From Conus ventricosus (lineage: Eukaryota; Mollusca; Gastropoda; Neogastropoda; Conidae): 64,000 nt of DNA. Shown one piece after another: positions 35,571 to 50,500 of the stretch. The notes beneath the pieces were generated by a model. The model worked only from the letters and a program-made list of their open reading frames with translations. It searched no databases and was not told the DNA's origin. A program made the position numbers and the translations under genes. Numbering within the stretch: position 1 is the stretch's first letter; every line of letters starts with the position of its first letter. The stretch lies in contig CM031616.1 of NCBI GenBank assembly GCA_018398815.1, positions 23,633,444 to 23,697,443 on the forward strand. The letters are read 5' to 3'.

Positions 35571-38500
35571 GTCAACGTTTACCATTAGTTTAAGAAAAAA
35601 AAGTGATTTTCATATTGCGTTTTCCTTGAACCGGAAAATCAACTTGGGGAAAGACGGAATCCGAGCCTACTGTGGGATGTGATAAATGATGTTTCGTTAA
35701 ACAAATAAAATAACATTAAAAGTAAATCACTCTATGCTGCCAGCTCTTCATTATCACACCTTGCAATCAATATCTAACCAGACTGTAGGAACACTTTTTT
35801 TTTCTTGAATTAAATAAAAAGCCTAAATATACCCGCTGTATAAAAACTTCCATCAATTTACCACATAACTGTATGAACACGCAAGAGGCTTATAGCAAAA
35901 CAAAAAAAAGTCACTAAAAATGTGGACAACACAGATTTTGTTGTTATGTTTATTATGTTTACACAATGCATAGTAACTGAAGAAGTGTGGGGGCATGTAT
36001 GGGAAGGACTCGCACAAATCATCATCTCAGACCAGTCCACCTTGCAGCTTCATGATGATGATCAGAAAGCCACCATTCAGATGATTCTGTGCATCATCTC
36101 CACAACTCAACACACCTCACATTCCCACCAACTTCTTGAACCCCCTCCCCCCACCCCACCCTCCATACTCGCCCATACAAACCTCTCCCCACCCATCCAC
36201 ACACACCCTCCCATCCACATACACCCTTTCCCTCAATCAGCACCACCCTCAACCTCTCCACCTCCCCAACCCTACTACCATTGCACCCCAATGTTTTCCC
36301 CTCCTCTCCATCTAGCTACAAAGACAACTTGGCCCTCCCCTCCCCACTCCCCTTTCCAGTTATAAACTGTTGGATCCACACATCAAGTATGAAAAACAGG
36401 AAAGATAGGAAGAAGAAAAAAAAAAAAAGTCCAACTTCACAATTTGTAACCCCCCTCCACCCTCTCTGCATAGTACCTTTGTCACAATGCATCATGCCAT
36501 ATTGTGTCTGTATACATATTGTTTCTGTGGTGTTTAAGTCTTTCCCATCAAATCAATACTGGTGGAGCTGGTCTTTCCCTGTGCACTGGCAATGTTTATG
36601 GCTGCACAACCATTGCTAACACTGCATGTTTAGTCATATCTTTTTCTCCCCCCCCCCAATATCTCCGTTTTAGATTTCTGATCTAATCTGACAATTATTT
36701 AAAAATATATCTATATATATTTCATTCTAATCTCTAAAAGTACTTTTAGCTTATAAAAAAGAGAAAAGGTTTTATGCATTGCTGTGCACTCGGACTGTGC
36801 TGCCAAGTGTTAGGGTGTGTGTTGTGAACACAGCATAATGCTGCTGAACGTAAGTCGGCAGCATGCAGGGCGAACGTTAAAGTCTGTCAAAACGCTGCTT
36901 TCTGACAGTTGCTCCCATTCTTTTCAACAATTAACAGGTGGTAGACATTACCGCCCTATGGGCAGAAACACACACAGAGGACTGTAAATAGAACTTTGAA
37001 GAACAGAAACTGACAGCTTCCCTACTTCCGTCCCAACGTCAAAGTGGGACACGCACACCCATCAAAATTCACAAAGGATTTTTTTTTTTTTTTTTTTTTT
37101 TTTTGCAACTTCCAAAGAAGTCAAGAATACATTTGGATAATACAAATCTGTCAACAGCAGTGTGAAGGGTCATTGTGCTCATTTCTGTCAGAGCAGATAC
37201 AGATTTAAATGGAAGTGTAACAGGTGCTTTTGCCCATTAACCCTGCTTTGAGCAAGTTCCCGAGTTCACTGTGGTTCTTTTACCATATTTGCACCAATGA
37301 CTTAGCAAATGTGGGGGTGGAATCTCTGCGAAACGAACGGTCCTCTTAATTATAATTGTCAGGGTCCTCTTCGCTGTATATGCATCTCAGTAGCTCTGCA
37401 AGGCTGCTCATTTTTGTGTTTTTTGCACCTGCCTTTATCTGTCCCCCGTTTTGATATTCTCCTCGACAATGTAGTTTCTAACAAATGAAATGAAGAACTG
37501 AAACTGCGCTCCAACTGTCTCTATATTGATTTCTAGTCAATAAATGAAAACGCTCAGTCACTGATGATTTGTGACAAGTCTCAAACATCATACACGTAAG
37601 TCATAGCCCCCCCCTCCCCCAGCCCCCCCACCCCCACTTCCTCTATGGCAAGCTCTTTTTATTTGTAAGCTTGAAGTCTATGGCGTCACTGAGTTCGATA
37701 TGGATAAATACAACAGATTTATCATCAAAAAGAAAAGAAAAGAAAAAAAAAAGAACAAGAAAAAAGAAAGAAAAAGGAAAGAAAGAAAAAGCTTGGTTTT
37801 TGTTATGTCAATGAATTATTATACTGACAGCATTACACTGGGCATTCAGAGGCTCTGCAGAGCATGCCACACCCAAAGTCTTGCAGATAGCAAGTCCGAG
37901 AGCATGGGATAATCTATCTTTACTGGAGTCACTGCGTACATTCAGGCCACAAGAAATCACCAGCTTACACGCTCAGTGCTCTACAGTACAAAATGCTACT
38001 ATACACAAGACGCTGCAGCCAGCCTCAGTGTTACCTCTTTTAGTACACCAAGTACCCACTGTCCCATTCCCACCCTTTTCAACTGAGCACACCACGCTAG
38101 AGAGAACACATACCATGTTCACAGGAATTGAAAGCAAGCACACTGGCCATACATGATTCTTATTTATATACGCTTTACTTGCAACTATACATACAATGGG
38201 GAAAAAAAACTGAACACAGATGGACATACAATGTCCTATATGATAAATACCAAACTGGTTTTAGCAGATTAACAATGGCTTCGCCTCTACAGATTTGTAC
38301 ATCTTATACACTTTTGCAAGCAGGTATAAGAGAATGACAGACCAGTATACATGGAGTTTTTCACAGTATCTTAATTTTTTTAAAAAACAAACTAACAGAT
38401 CCATAAATAGTTTTGTATCCATAAGAAATTCCTATTTTATAGAAACAGAAAATCATCCCACTGGAAAAAAATAAAAAAGGAATGTTCACAATACAGCATG

Positions 38501-41500
38501 CAAGCACATCAATTTCCTATGCTTACACCATTTCAATTAGCGTGTTTATGAGGCTTGTATCTGCCCCTGTCTGAAAATTATGTCAGAATCTGCTCTTGAA
38601 TTGCAATTATCTTTAGTTTTTTGTTTCCTTGCTCTTGTTCTCTTTAAGTGTGGATTACAGCAAAGATTCTAAAATTGCACTGATGAAGCATTTTTAGCTT
38701 CACTTCAGAAAGCAAAACCAATGTGTGTGTGTGTGTGAGTGTGCGTGTGTGTGTGTGTGTGCATGGTGTCTGTGCCCGACTTGGACAACCTGAAGGCAGG
38801 AGAATCTTGAGACCAGTGGATGTGAACAGTCTCTCCTGAGTAAACATTAACTGATTTAATCAAGATAGAACCCCCACACACACCCAGAGAATCTACCCAC
38901 TGCCCTGGGTTTTTTTTCTTTTCTGAACAAACTTTTGTTTTCAAGTGTGAGCAGGAAAAGAAACACATTTCATCTTGCCAAGAATGAAACACAAACTTCC
39001 ACTGTTTACAGTTATAGAACTGGTTTCAAGTATTTAACTGATTACCTCGGATCTCTCTGGATGGAAACGTATTTTGCTAGGTTGCACAATGGATTACGTG
39101 ATATGGTAGAACCATTATAACTGCCCGAGTACCTGGGGCAGGTGATCACTTATACCAGGCATGTTGTAAATGCTGCGACCCGTCCTCTGGGCAAGGGCAA
39201 TATCTTTCTTGCTGTACAGAAATGAAAGTTCAGCATTTTTTGCCAACAGCAGGTAACCATTGCAACAGGTGAAGATTTCGCTTAGTGATACTGCCACTTT
39301 AAAGCAAGTGCTGTGCTATTCATGACATCCGAATCACAACACACGGTGTCAAGCAACTGGCCGAGTCAGATGGCATTGGTCAGTCAGAACGACAGCACAC
39401 AGATCGTCTAGTTAGGCACTTGTTGATAAAACAGCAGACAAGGTACAGGTGGGTATCTAACACAGGCTTTAAAAAAGTTTTAATTTATGTGTTTGGTCAA
39501 TGTGTAATAAGGTTGAGTGTACTGGGGGTTTTTTCTCCAGTTTTTTTCACCATTTAGTACTTTATAGAACCTAACCCATCTTTTATCTATAGGCAGTCAG
39601 CTTTTAGAGTGCAATTAATCGGTTTCTCCTAGTGAAATAAAAGACTTTGCTCACCTGCTCTCTAGGCAGGTCAGGAAAAAAAAATATTCTACCCTGCCTG
39701 ACCAAGAGAAATTTCCATGCATGAGATGCTTTTCTGAATGAAGAGAAATATGTCTCTGTATAACTAAATACGAGCTGTTTTCATTTCAAGTTTATGAATC
39801 TCTGAAAATCAGGACCTCTCAGTGTAACACCATCTCAAAGAATTACTGTCAATTTTAATCCTTCCTTTTCCGCTTGAGTAGTTTATCACTGTTCAACCGA
39901 TTCATTCTCACTCCAACAGCTGTGATTTGAAACACACCCACACAGAACCAAAGCAACTGGTCTCAGTACTTGTGAAAGGAAAGTGAACTCCGACTGTATT
40001 CAGTTCAGGGAAGGAGGGGACGGGAATGACTGAGGGGAAGGATGGGAGAGGGTGGTGGTGGTGGTGGTGGGAAGCGGCACCGAAAAAGAAAAGATGTCAC
40101 TGACAAGTGAAGAATCTCCAGCTGTGATAAACAGGAAGACTGTTCTTATATCCGGTCACAGGCTCAAACATGGACCCTCATCTTCTCTGTTTTCAAGGTC
40201 TGCATATGTTTACTGTCTTCATGTGACAAAAAAATAGATCACTTTATAGCAAATACAACTTTAGCAAGCAATCGTCCTATGGATATCGCCTCCAATCTTT
40301 TATTTAATAGATCTCTCAATGGTATAAACTGAACTAACAAAATTGTAGAATAAATCGTAGAATACAACCTTCCAACCCACCCTTAAATTTTTGTTAAAAT
40401 TTTCTCTGGTGATTTAATAGAATTGTTGCTGGTCATAAAACCAAAACATTAGCATGTGATGATTATGATGTGAATTAAATGTAAAAATTGTGCACATCAG
40501 TATGCAAGAGCTCATCTTAAAATATACCACCTTATTTTCTTTTTCGCCTTTTCTTTTCTGTTACATAGCTTAACAGTTCTGAACAGAAACAAAACTGCAT
40601 AGCTTTTATAACTTTGGGTGCTTGGAGCAGCATCAATCTTGCAAAAAGACACTGAACAAACCAGGTATATGTAACAATTCATGCTGGCACTTTGCAAACT
40701 CTGATCACACCATTTTAGCATGACAGCGCCCCCCCTCCCCCAAATCTTTGTCCTTACTTACTTCCACCCTTGTAAGGTGTATGACAATCTCAGGTCAGAA
40801 ATTGGGACTCAATTAAGAAGAGAGCAAAAAAACAAAACAAAGGAAATGACCGACTCTGGGAATGATTTGTTAAAGGGTGCTAGTAGTAATGGTGGAAACG
40901 AATAGGTTGGAGCCACGACGAGCAGAAAACCATGTTCACACATTTTCAGATCTACTTTTCAATGAGCAACAGCCAACATTCTCTACAGAGCAATGATGCA
41001 AATTACACAGGCAGACCAACCACATTTCACTGTCAAATATTACAAATATTAGGAATACATAATTGTAACACTGTGTTCAACATTATGTATACATATGTTC
41101 ATCACAGTGTGTATTTGTGCGTGTGTGTGTGTGTGTGTACGTGTGTGTGTGTGTGTGTGCATGCATGTGTGCACGCTCAATTGCGTGCATGTGTGGGTGC
41201 ATGCACGCGCATGTACATATGTGAGTGCAAGTCGGCACGTGTGTGCGTGTGTCTGTTGGGGAGGGGAGGGCCAAGGTGTGTGAGAGTATACTTACTTACA
41301 CCCTTCACTCCCTAAGAAACATAGGCCATCACTGATGACAATTTTCCAGTGGCTCAACTACAAGCTATCTTCTCTGTCTCTGACGAGAGCATGTGCTCGC
41401 TCTCACTTGTGCCACACTGATTCCACATCCCCAAGCCCCTCCTCTGACTTTAGAAAAAGCTCAAGTTTTCTTACCCATTAATGCACCTACTGAACCATAT

Positions 41501-44262
41501 TTGAAGTGTAATTAATTTCATCAGTGCACATTATTTTGCAACCAACTTGGACATATCATTCTTAAGGTCCCAGTTTAGGCACAGATTACCAACCAGTCAA
41601 GCTCCCAGTACATTCAAGCTTGTAGCTCCCTTAATTTATTCACACAATCACTTGGTCACAAATGACTTTATCTCCCAGAAGCTCATCTTCGACACATCCA
41701 TTCACAGATATTCCCAAGGGCCGGTTGTCCAGTATGGCATGATTTCACAGATTGCAAAACATACTAAAACCCAGGGCATAATTACGTTTATATTTAAACT
41801 TACATTCTGACAACCCCGCTCCCATCCCAGAATGTACACTGTAGTCACAGTCACAAGCTCCACAGAAAGCATGTCCACTCTTATCCGTTAATTACACAGA
41901 CATGTAGTAACACGCATGAACACAAGGGACAAAAAAAAAGGAACTTTTTAAAAATACATATATACACGCCGTTACACATGCACACACACACACACGTCAC
42001 ACAGAAAGATGTTCAGGCATGCAAGACCCAGACCTTGTACATGGGCAGTTAAATACACTCCATAACACCAATAAGAATGTACACAGACACCAAATCAACG
42101 ACACCTGTTTTTATAAAAATTCCACACCAACACAGAATCGCAATCAAAGCACCAGCTTCTGACAGTGAGGACAAGAAGAGGGAGTGCTGTGCGTGCGGGT
42201 CATGTCCACGCCTCCCGTCACCCACAGGACAGGTCATCCTGTTTGTCACACAGCAGCACCAATGTTTCTCTCTCTCCTTCCTTCAGGGTGGAACGGCCAC
42301 AGCTTGTCCTTCAGGTAGGTCGTTCTCCTGCGAATCAGGCCCTCAACACCTGGTTACGTCACCTGCAGTCGTGCCTCTTCAAGCCACTGGCATCGCAATG
42401 GTTCGGGTTAACGTCACGTCCAGTGTTCCACCACAAATGTCACTTGGACATAGAGGACATCCTGATTTCATCCATCCTGCTCACAGTCTGGATGAAAATA
42501 CACTCATCACATCTGTTCTTAAAGTGGTGCGCTGCTTTATGTACTGTTCATGATGCTTGCTGTGCAAGTCCTTCCAGTTCCTGACTTCAACACAAGTCCT
42601 GTCGCATGCAGATCACGTCGTCAAAGCATGAAAGGATAAAATTGTAAGTCTAGTGTACGTACAGCTCCTCTTCCGCAGCAAAGTTGGAAGCTAAAATCGG
42701 CACATAATAAAGCACTGATACATCAATTTTACCTCCATTTCTGTCCTGTCTTATTACAATGTAATGTGACATCGATTTTCAATTGAAGAAAAAAAAAAAT
42801 TGCACTGGTCACATGCTAACTTGTTTTTTCAAGAATAATCACTGTCCATCATCCTAACCCTAACATACACTTTCCTTGCGCCTCACATTTTCTGGACATT
42901 TTTCATGGGTCCTAATTGCAGCCAACCAATCTGCACTCTCTACATATACTGAGCAATGTTTGCTAGGATTGTGCATAAACAGTGAGCATGTTCAGGCAGC
43001 CAGTGTGAAAAAAAGGCAATGAAACTCGTTATCACCTGTCTGGGATTTTCAAGTACCTTTACAGAGCGCTGGCCTTTTCTTTGAAATCATTTAATTCATA
43101 AAGTGGTTACAAAATAATCCATAACTAGTATCAATTAAATATAGAGCCATTACGATTCTCCTATCCAACTCCTCTTCCAAAAAATGATCTGTGAATTCCT
43201 GCAGACTGAAAACGTTCTACTGTGAGGATCGTGTAGGCTTAAAATACTTAACACCAACTACAAGGTTGCTCACATAGCTTCAGCTTCTGTTACAGTGTCC
43301 TGTATATTACACTACTGATTATAAAACTATGCATTTATGAACATTAGTCCCTCTAACATAGTTAATTAAAAATCTCAAGAAATTCGGGTTTATACTGTCA
43401 TGACAGAAGGCAGCTGTTCATACAGTGCCCGTTCATCAGAACTAACAGCAGATACATGTCACAGTTAGCAAATATGAAAAAGAAAAACGACAGAAAACAG
43501 AAACCCCTCTGACCATGGCAAAACCAAAACAGCGCTTCATGCTCGCACAACAAATGTACATCACCTCTTTGTTCTTTCTCTTTTAACTTTAGTATAGCAG
43601 ACATATTTCCTACATCTTATTTTAAAAAAACCCAGCCCATCAGACCACCAAAATCGTACTTATCACATAGCTTCAAGCAAAGTCACATAGAATTCTTTAA
43701 ACCTTCAGCTACTTGTGCCTAAGCTATACAAATGCTTTGGTTGACACACTTGCTGGAATCAGCCGAATGCTTCCCCCAATAGATAAAATCTTGTATTGCG
43801 GCAATGCTTCCCCCAGTAGAGTAATCCTGTATCGTGGCATTCCCATTTCGAAAAGGACACTGAGGAAAATGTATCTGTCACAGTGTGCTGTAGCAGGCCA
43901 TCTCCCCTTGAACGCCCCAGTTGCTTTCCAGGACAGAATTGTGTGATTCGTTCCTCCACACTGGTGGCAAGTCACATTTAAGCCACACGCTGCATTCTTC
44001 CAATGCTGGCCACAATTTGCTTCTTTTTTTTTTTCGGCCAGGCAGACAAGACACACACACACAAACTGCTCTGCTGGCAACAAGGTGGCATTTTCTTCTT
44101 CTTGTTATTGTTGTTGTTGTTGTTTTTCCCCCCTCTTCCAGCAGGCATGGATTGCACAGAGCAGCGGCACAGGCTCGCTGCGGGTAGGCCAGAGCCTCAG
44201 CATCCAACGCACACACATGCTCACATAGGCCCAGAATGTGGACAGTGGCTACAGAACAGCAG
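35571..44262 (-). other. Sequence downstream of the SHOC2 stop, presumed 3' UTR and intergenic
   Basis: No coding exon is recognised. The SHOC2 stop is at 44263-44265 on the - strand, so its 3' UTR must begin at 44262 and run towards lower coordinates. Several possible - strand AATAAA signals exist (for example the complement of TTTATT near 41636), but none can be chosen. A poly-T run is at 37081-37104 and a GT microsatellite at 41118-41160. Confidence 0.45.
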
Positions 44263-44295
44263 TTACTGGCAGTACGGCCCTTGCAGCTTGAGGTA
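44263..44295 (-). CDS. SHOC2: SHOC2 last coding exon segment (10 codons and stop)
   Basis: After the acceptor TTGTTGCAG the frame reads [10 protein letters not shown] and TAA. The preceding exon ends in phase 0, and SHOC2 proteins end in a FLKxQGPYR-like tail, so the join is convincing. The intron before it contains the 55-bp array. Confidence 0.88.
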   Translation of the reverse strand, partial: YLKLQGPYCQ

Positions 44296-47200
44296 CTGCA
44301 ACAACAATACAACAACACATACTTGGATAGCAAGTACAGCACAATTTCTAAAAATTTTCTATCTTGTTTTGCCACGTCGCCTGAAACTGTGCATGCCTTA
44401 CATCATGGGTCTCCAGGAACCCATGCTTTCTGTGAAGGACTAAAGCCTTGCCATCCTTTGTGGGTCTCCAGGAACCCATGCTTTCTGTGAAGGACTAAAG
44501 CCTTGCCATCCTTTGTGGGTCTCCAGGAACCCATGCTTTCTGTGAAGGACTAAAGCCTTGCCATACTTTGTGGGTCTCCAGGAACCCATGCTTTCTGTGA
44601 AGGACTAAAGCCTTGCCATACTTTGTGGGTCTCCAGGAACCATGCTTTCTGTGAAGGACTAAAGCCTTGCCATACTTTGTGGGTCTCCAGGACCCATGCT
44701 TTCTGTGAAGGACTAAAGCCTTGCCATACTTTGTGGGTCTCCAGGAACCCATGCTTTCTGTGAAGGACTAAAGCCTTGCCATACTTTGTGGGTCTCCAGG
44801 AACCCATGCTTTCTGTGAAGGACTAAAGCCTTGCCATACTTTGTGGGTCTCCAGGAACCCATGTTTTCTGTGAAGGACTAAAGCCTTGCCATACCTGGTG
44901 GGTCTCCAGGAACCCATGTTTCTGTGAAGGACTAAAGCCTTGCCATACTTGCTGGGTTTCCAGGACCCATGCTTTCTGTGAAGGACTAAAGCTTTGCCAT
45001 ACCTGGTGGGTCTCCAGGAACCCATGTTTTCTGTGAAGGACTAAAGCCTTGCCATACTTGCTGGGTTTCCAGGGACCCATGCTTTCTGTGAAGGACTAAA
45101 GCCTTGCCATACTTTGTGGTCTCCAGGAACCCATGCTTTCTGTGAAGGACCAAAGCCTTGCCATACTTGGTGGGTCTCCAGGAACCCATGCTTTCTGTGA
45201 AGGACTAAAGCCTTGCCATACTTTGTGGGTCTCCAGGAACCCATGTTTCTGTGAAGGACTAAAGCCTTGCCATACTTTGTGGGTCTCCAGGAACCCATGC
45301 TTTCTGTGAAGGACTAAAGCCATGCCATACTTTGTGGGTCTCCGGGAACCCATGCTTTCTGTGAAGGACTAAAGCCTTGCCATACTTTGTGGGTCTCCAG
45401 GAACCCATGTTTTCTGTGAAGGACTAAAGCCTTGCCATACCTGGTGGGTCTCCAGGGACCCATGCTTTCTGTGAAGGACTAAAGCCTTGCCATACTTGTG
45501 GGTCTCCAGGAACCCATGTTTTCTGTGAAGGACTAAAGCCTTGCCATACTTGGTGGGTCTCCAGGAACCCATGCTTTCTGTGAAGGACTAAAGCCTTGCC
45601 ATACTTGGTGGGTCTCCAGGAACCCATGCTTTCTGTGAAGGACTAAAGCCTTGCCATCCTTTGTGGGTCTCCAGGAACCCATGCTTTCTGTGAAGGACTA
45701 AAGCTTTGCCATATTTGGTGGGTCTCCAGGAACCCATGCTTTCTGTGAAGGACTAAAGCCTTGCCATACTTTGTGGGTCTCCAGGAACCCATGCTTTCTG
45801 TGAAGGACTAAAGCTTTGCCATACTTTGTGGGTCTCCAGGGACCCATGCTTTCTGTGAAAGACTAAAGCCTTGCCATACTTTGTGGGTCTCCAGGAACCC
45901 ATGCTTTCTGTGAAGGACTAAAGCCTTGCCATACTTTGTGGGTCTCCAGGAACCCATGCTTTCTGTGAAGGACTAAAGCCTTGCCATACTTGGTGGGTCT
46001 CCAGGAACCCATGCTTTCTGTGAAGGACTAAAGCCTTGCCATACCTGGTGGGTCTCCAGGAACCCATGTTTTGTGTGAAGGACTAAAGCCTTGCCATACT
46101 TTGTGGGTCTCCAGGAACCCATGCTTTTTGTGAAGGACTAAAGCCTTGCCATACTTTGTGGGTCTCCAGGAACCCATGTTTTCTGTGAAGGACTAAAGCC
46201 TTGCCATACCTGGTGGGTCTCCAGGAACCCATGCTTTCTGTGAAGGACTAAAGCCTTGCCATACTTTGTGGGTCTCCAGGAACCCATGCTTTCTGTGAAG
46301 GACTAAAGCCTTGCCATACTTGGTGGGTCTCCAGGAACCCATGCTTTCTGTGAAGGACTAAAGCCTTGCCATACTTGGTGGGTCTCCAGGAACCCATGCT
46401 TTCTGTGAAGGACTAAAGCCTTGCCATCCTTTGGTGGGTCTCCAGGAACCCATGCTTTCTGTGAAGGACTAAAGCCTTGCCATACTTGGTGGGTCTCCAG
46501 GAACCCATGCTTTCTGTGAAGGACTAAAGCCTTGTCATACATTATGGGTCTCCAGGAACCCATGCTTTCTGTGAAGGACTAAAGCCTTGCCATACTTTGT
46601 GGGTCTCCAGGGACCCATGCTTTCTGCAAAGGACTAAAGCCTTGCCATACTTTGTGGGTCTCCAGGAACCCATGTTTATGTGAAGGACTAAAGCCTTGCC
46701 ATACTTGCTGGGTTTCCAGGGACCCATGCTTTCTGTGAAGGACTAAAGCTTGCCATACTTTGTGGGTCTCCAGGGACCCATGCTTTCTGTGAAAGACTAA
46801 AGCCTTGCCATACTTTGTGGGTCTCCAGGAACCCATGCTTTCTGTGAAGGACTAAAGCCTTGCCATACTTTGTGGTCTCCAGGAACCCATGCTTTCTGTG
46901 AAGGACTAAAGCCTTGCCATACTTGCTGGGTTTCCAGGGACCCATGCTTTCTGTGAAGGACTAAAGCCTTGCCATCCTTTGTGGTCTCCAGGAATCCATG
47001 CTTTCTGTGAAGGACTAACGCCTTGCCATACTTGGTGGGTCTCCAGGGACCCATGCCTTCTGTGAAGGACTAAAGCCTCGCCAGATTTTGGTCTCCAGAG
47101 ACCCATACTTTCTGCAAAGGACCAAAGCCTTGCCATACTTGGTGGGTCTCCAGAGACCCATGCTTTCTGTGATGGACTAAAGCCTCGCCATGCTTTGATG

Positions 47201-47526
47201 GTCTCCAAGGACCATTGCTTTCTGAAAGAATGAAATCCTGCTGTTTGTCGCTGAACAAAATCTTTCCATTTGTCTTGGTTGTGTGCAAAACTAAGAATCC
47301 TTAAGTAATTTTGAAGTGGTGAATTACTGCCATTTAGTTAGTGAATGAAATGCTTCATGCAAGCGATTTATTTCAATATGCACCGTCATGTGAATAGTTA
47401 ATCCGCATGGGTGCCCATGTGCTCATGCGCCCATACTCATTCACCCACACATCTGACTTTAAACAAGAAGTGTGTCAATGATTATCGATTGTACATCAGT
47501 ATGGTGTAAGTATGCTCTCAAAGATG

Positions 47527-47563
<37 letters not shown>

Positions 47564-50500
47564 GCTGTTTTAACTGAAACTTCCACCTGCATCAGTCATG
47601 ATCAACTCTCACAAGATTCTGAATACAGTGAGAGATACCAAGAAGTGAAAATTACCAAACCTTATTTACAGGAAATCTGTGAATGAACAATACAGCAGAA
47701 GCAGTGTGCATCTACCTGTATGACAAGAGAAGGCCCCCTGGCCACAATTTCAGCAGGGATCTGGGAGAGGGGGCAGTTCTCGATGCTCATGATCTGCAGG
47801 TTGGAGCAGTAGGCCAGCTCATAGGGCAGGCTGTGCAGCTCTGGGTTGTCATTGATGTACAGAGACTCCAAGTTCTCCAGTGAACCTACACAGGACCGAC
47901 TTCAATATCAACAGAAATACAGAACACACAGTCTTTATGTTTTACCTCTCTTATGCACACACACACAAACGGAACCATCAGTCAAGCCATACCACTGGAA
48001 CACATATGCATGCCGAGGCACATGTCAGCATACATCTATGCATATATGAACATGTGCATGCATGTAGGTTCAAGGCACCAACCTTTCTGCAGGTCCAACA
48101 AGCTTCCTAAATTGCTCCTTTGTTACCACACACGTTTTGAAAACAGTTGTAAATTTCCTGTATGGCAGTACCTAATAAATAGTAGTACTTAAAAGATGTA
48201 TTCAAAGCCTGTCTAGCTGGGGTTTTTTTTATCCCCACCTACCCAAGTGCAGTTCATCTTTGCCCTTCCCACAGTCTCACCTATTTCTGATGGAATGGAT
48301 GTCAGATTGTTTTCCCCTGAACCCAGATACAGCAAGTTCTTCAATAACCTGCCCACAGATCAACACCAAACAGCATCAATCACAGCAAGACAATTATACA
48401 AATTACAGCAAGACAACATATACATCAATAATTTTCTTGTGACATAAAAGAACAGATAGAAAGAAGGAGAGGCAGACAAAAATGCAGTGGGGTGTTTTGA
48501 TAATTACATGGCAGCATACAGACTGATCCCTAAGGAATGAAAACTAGCAAAGAAAGAAAAAAAAGGCAAAAAAAATATTAAAAAATGAAATGTAAAACAG
48601 AAAAGAAGCTGGACTTACCCTATTGTGCGTGGCAGGCTGGTGAGCTGGTTGGACTGTACCACCAAGCGCTGGAGCTCCCGAAGTGCGCCTGAACATAATG
48701 TAACCAATCTGAGTTGACATCCCCAAACTTGTAGCCATAACCCAGTGCCACCTATTTCCATTCCCGTCTGTTCCCCCTCCCCCATCACCCCAAACAAGAA
48801 ACACACAGAGACAAAGACATATTTTTCCCAAACACACACAAAGGCGCAATTCACAACCTTAGCTATGAAAGTGCCTATTTCTGTATCATTGGCAATGATA
48901 ACAAACGTCCGTTAGTTTTGCTGGCGTTACATGTACTTTTCTTTTTATTCTTTTTTTCTTTTTCTCTTTACATCTGCCTCTCTCTCTCTCTCTTTCTGTT
49001 TTTGTGTACGTCTATGCGCTTCTGAATGTTAACTGGGAGAACAAATAGATACTTGCCTTTCTTTCTTTGCTTTAAAAAACAAACTGTTGGTTGGTGTGTA
49101 TGTAGACAGTCTGCAGGAGCATATGTGCACCTGTTCATTCTATCTGTCATCTTCACAGGGGTATAAGTAGCTAAAGATTGCTGGCACTGTATTGTGGTGA
49201 TACATTCTATCCGAAAAGAGCGTTACGATGACACAGTCTATTGTGTCGAAAAAGTTAAACTACAATACACTAAGAAAGAATCTATACCTTACTCTAGAAA
49301 TCACAAACAAGACATACAAGAGAACAGTGTTAAAAGACATGTATAAATGACAACATATCGAGTAGAAATTGGGCACAAAAAAAAGGTTATACCAATTTCC
49401 TGAGGCAAACTTTCCAGTCGGTTCTCTTCCAGATCTAAAACCCTCAGTCGGCTCAGCTCTCCCAATTGTTGAAGGCAGTTTCTGAAGAGGAAAGAGACAT
49501 TCTGAGTAAGTGACAATGTTATACATTTCTGCTTACAAAAATAAAAGGACTACAGACTTAACACTTTACAATCTGAATCAACAAGACGCAGTAATGTACG
49601 AACATCTTTTGTGACTAAACTACTGTTCAGTTACTATCATTGCACAAATCCATGTCATGCTTAATGATCATCAAATTTACATATGCACATACCGTAAAGT
49701 ACCTTGTAAGCACCCAGTATCGAGTAAACCCCACCCCCCATTTGGGGGTTAAAACCGTGCACAGGGTACAGTACCTTGTAAACGCCCATCCCCAACTTTA
49801 CATTTTTGAAGCCAAGGGAGATTAAAAAAATATTAAAAATCTCCTTTACTTTGAGTGACTTCCCTTCAATTATTGACTGGCCTCCCTGTCACGCAAATCT
49901 AGTCTAGATTGCAGCTGTAAGATCAACGTGAATGTGTAAAAAATGCCGCGAAACAAGTCGTATACAGTTGAGTACAAAACTTTCAGCCTTACGGTATTTA
50001 GATAATGATGCTAATGGCAGTGTTTCACAAACAGCTCGAGAATTTGGAGTTGACAGGAAAAGAATCCGGGAATGGAGAGAAAATCGTGATGCTCTCTTGC
50101 TGCACGAGTCTGGACAGGAAAAGAAAAAACGAAGCTGCATCGTGGCCGAGCGATTAGATCTGACGAAGTTGACCTTGGCGTGTTGGAATTTCTTGATCAA
50201 GAACGGACTGAAGGACGTGTTGTCAGGAACAAGGACTTGATGAGGAAAGCAATGCAAATTGCCGGTGGCCTTCAACTTGATGGATTTTCCGCTTCAACAA
50301 TGTGGTTGAAACGATGGAAGAAACGACACGGTGTCTCTTCACGCCGTGGAACATCTACAAATCAGAAAGTGCCTGCTGACTTTGAACAGCAGCTGTTTGA
50401 CTTTCGATGTGCGGTTTTGCGGCTCAGACATCGCCACATGTACCCTTTATGGGACATTATGAACATGGATCAAACCATGGTAAGATTTGATATGGTACCA

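Noticed and set aside
32732..36365. Several 60-147 codon frames in the intergenic region (for example 32732-33115, 33886-34119, 35922-36365)
   Set aside because: No recognisable motif, no splice partners, low-complexity Pro or Phe runs; expected by chance in this length.
44495..47208. Overlapping ~85-residue minus-strand frames of the type [17 protein letters not shown]
   Set aside because: They repeat the 55-bp unit; since 55 is not a multiple of three the same DNA appears in all frames, and a TAG recurs each cycle. They sit in an intron and have no sign of selection for protein.
44404..47226. Possible CRISPR array
   Set aside because: Head-to-tail units without unique spacers, in an animal intron.
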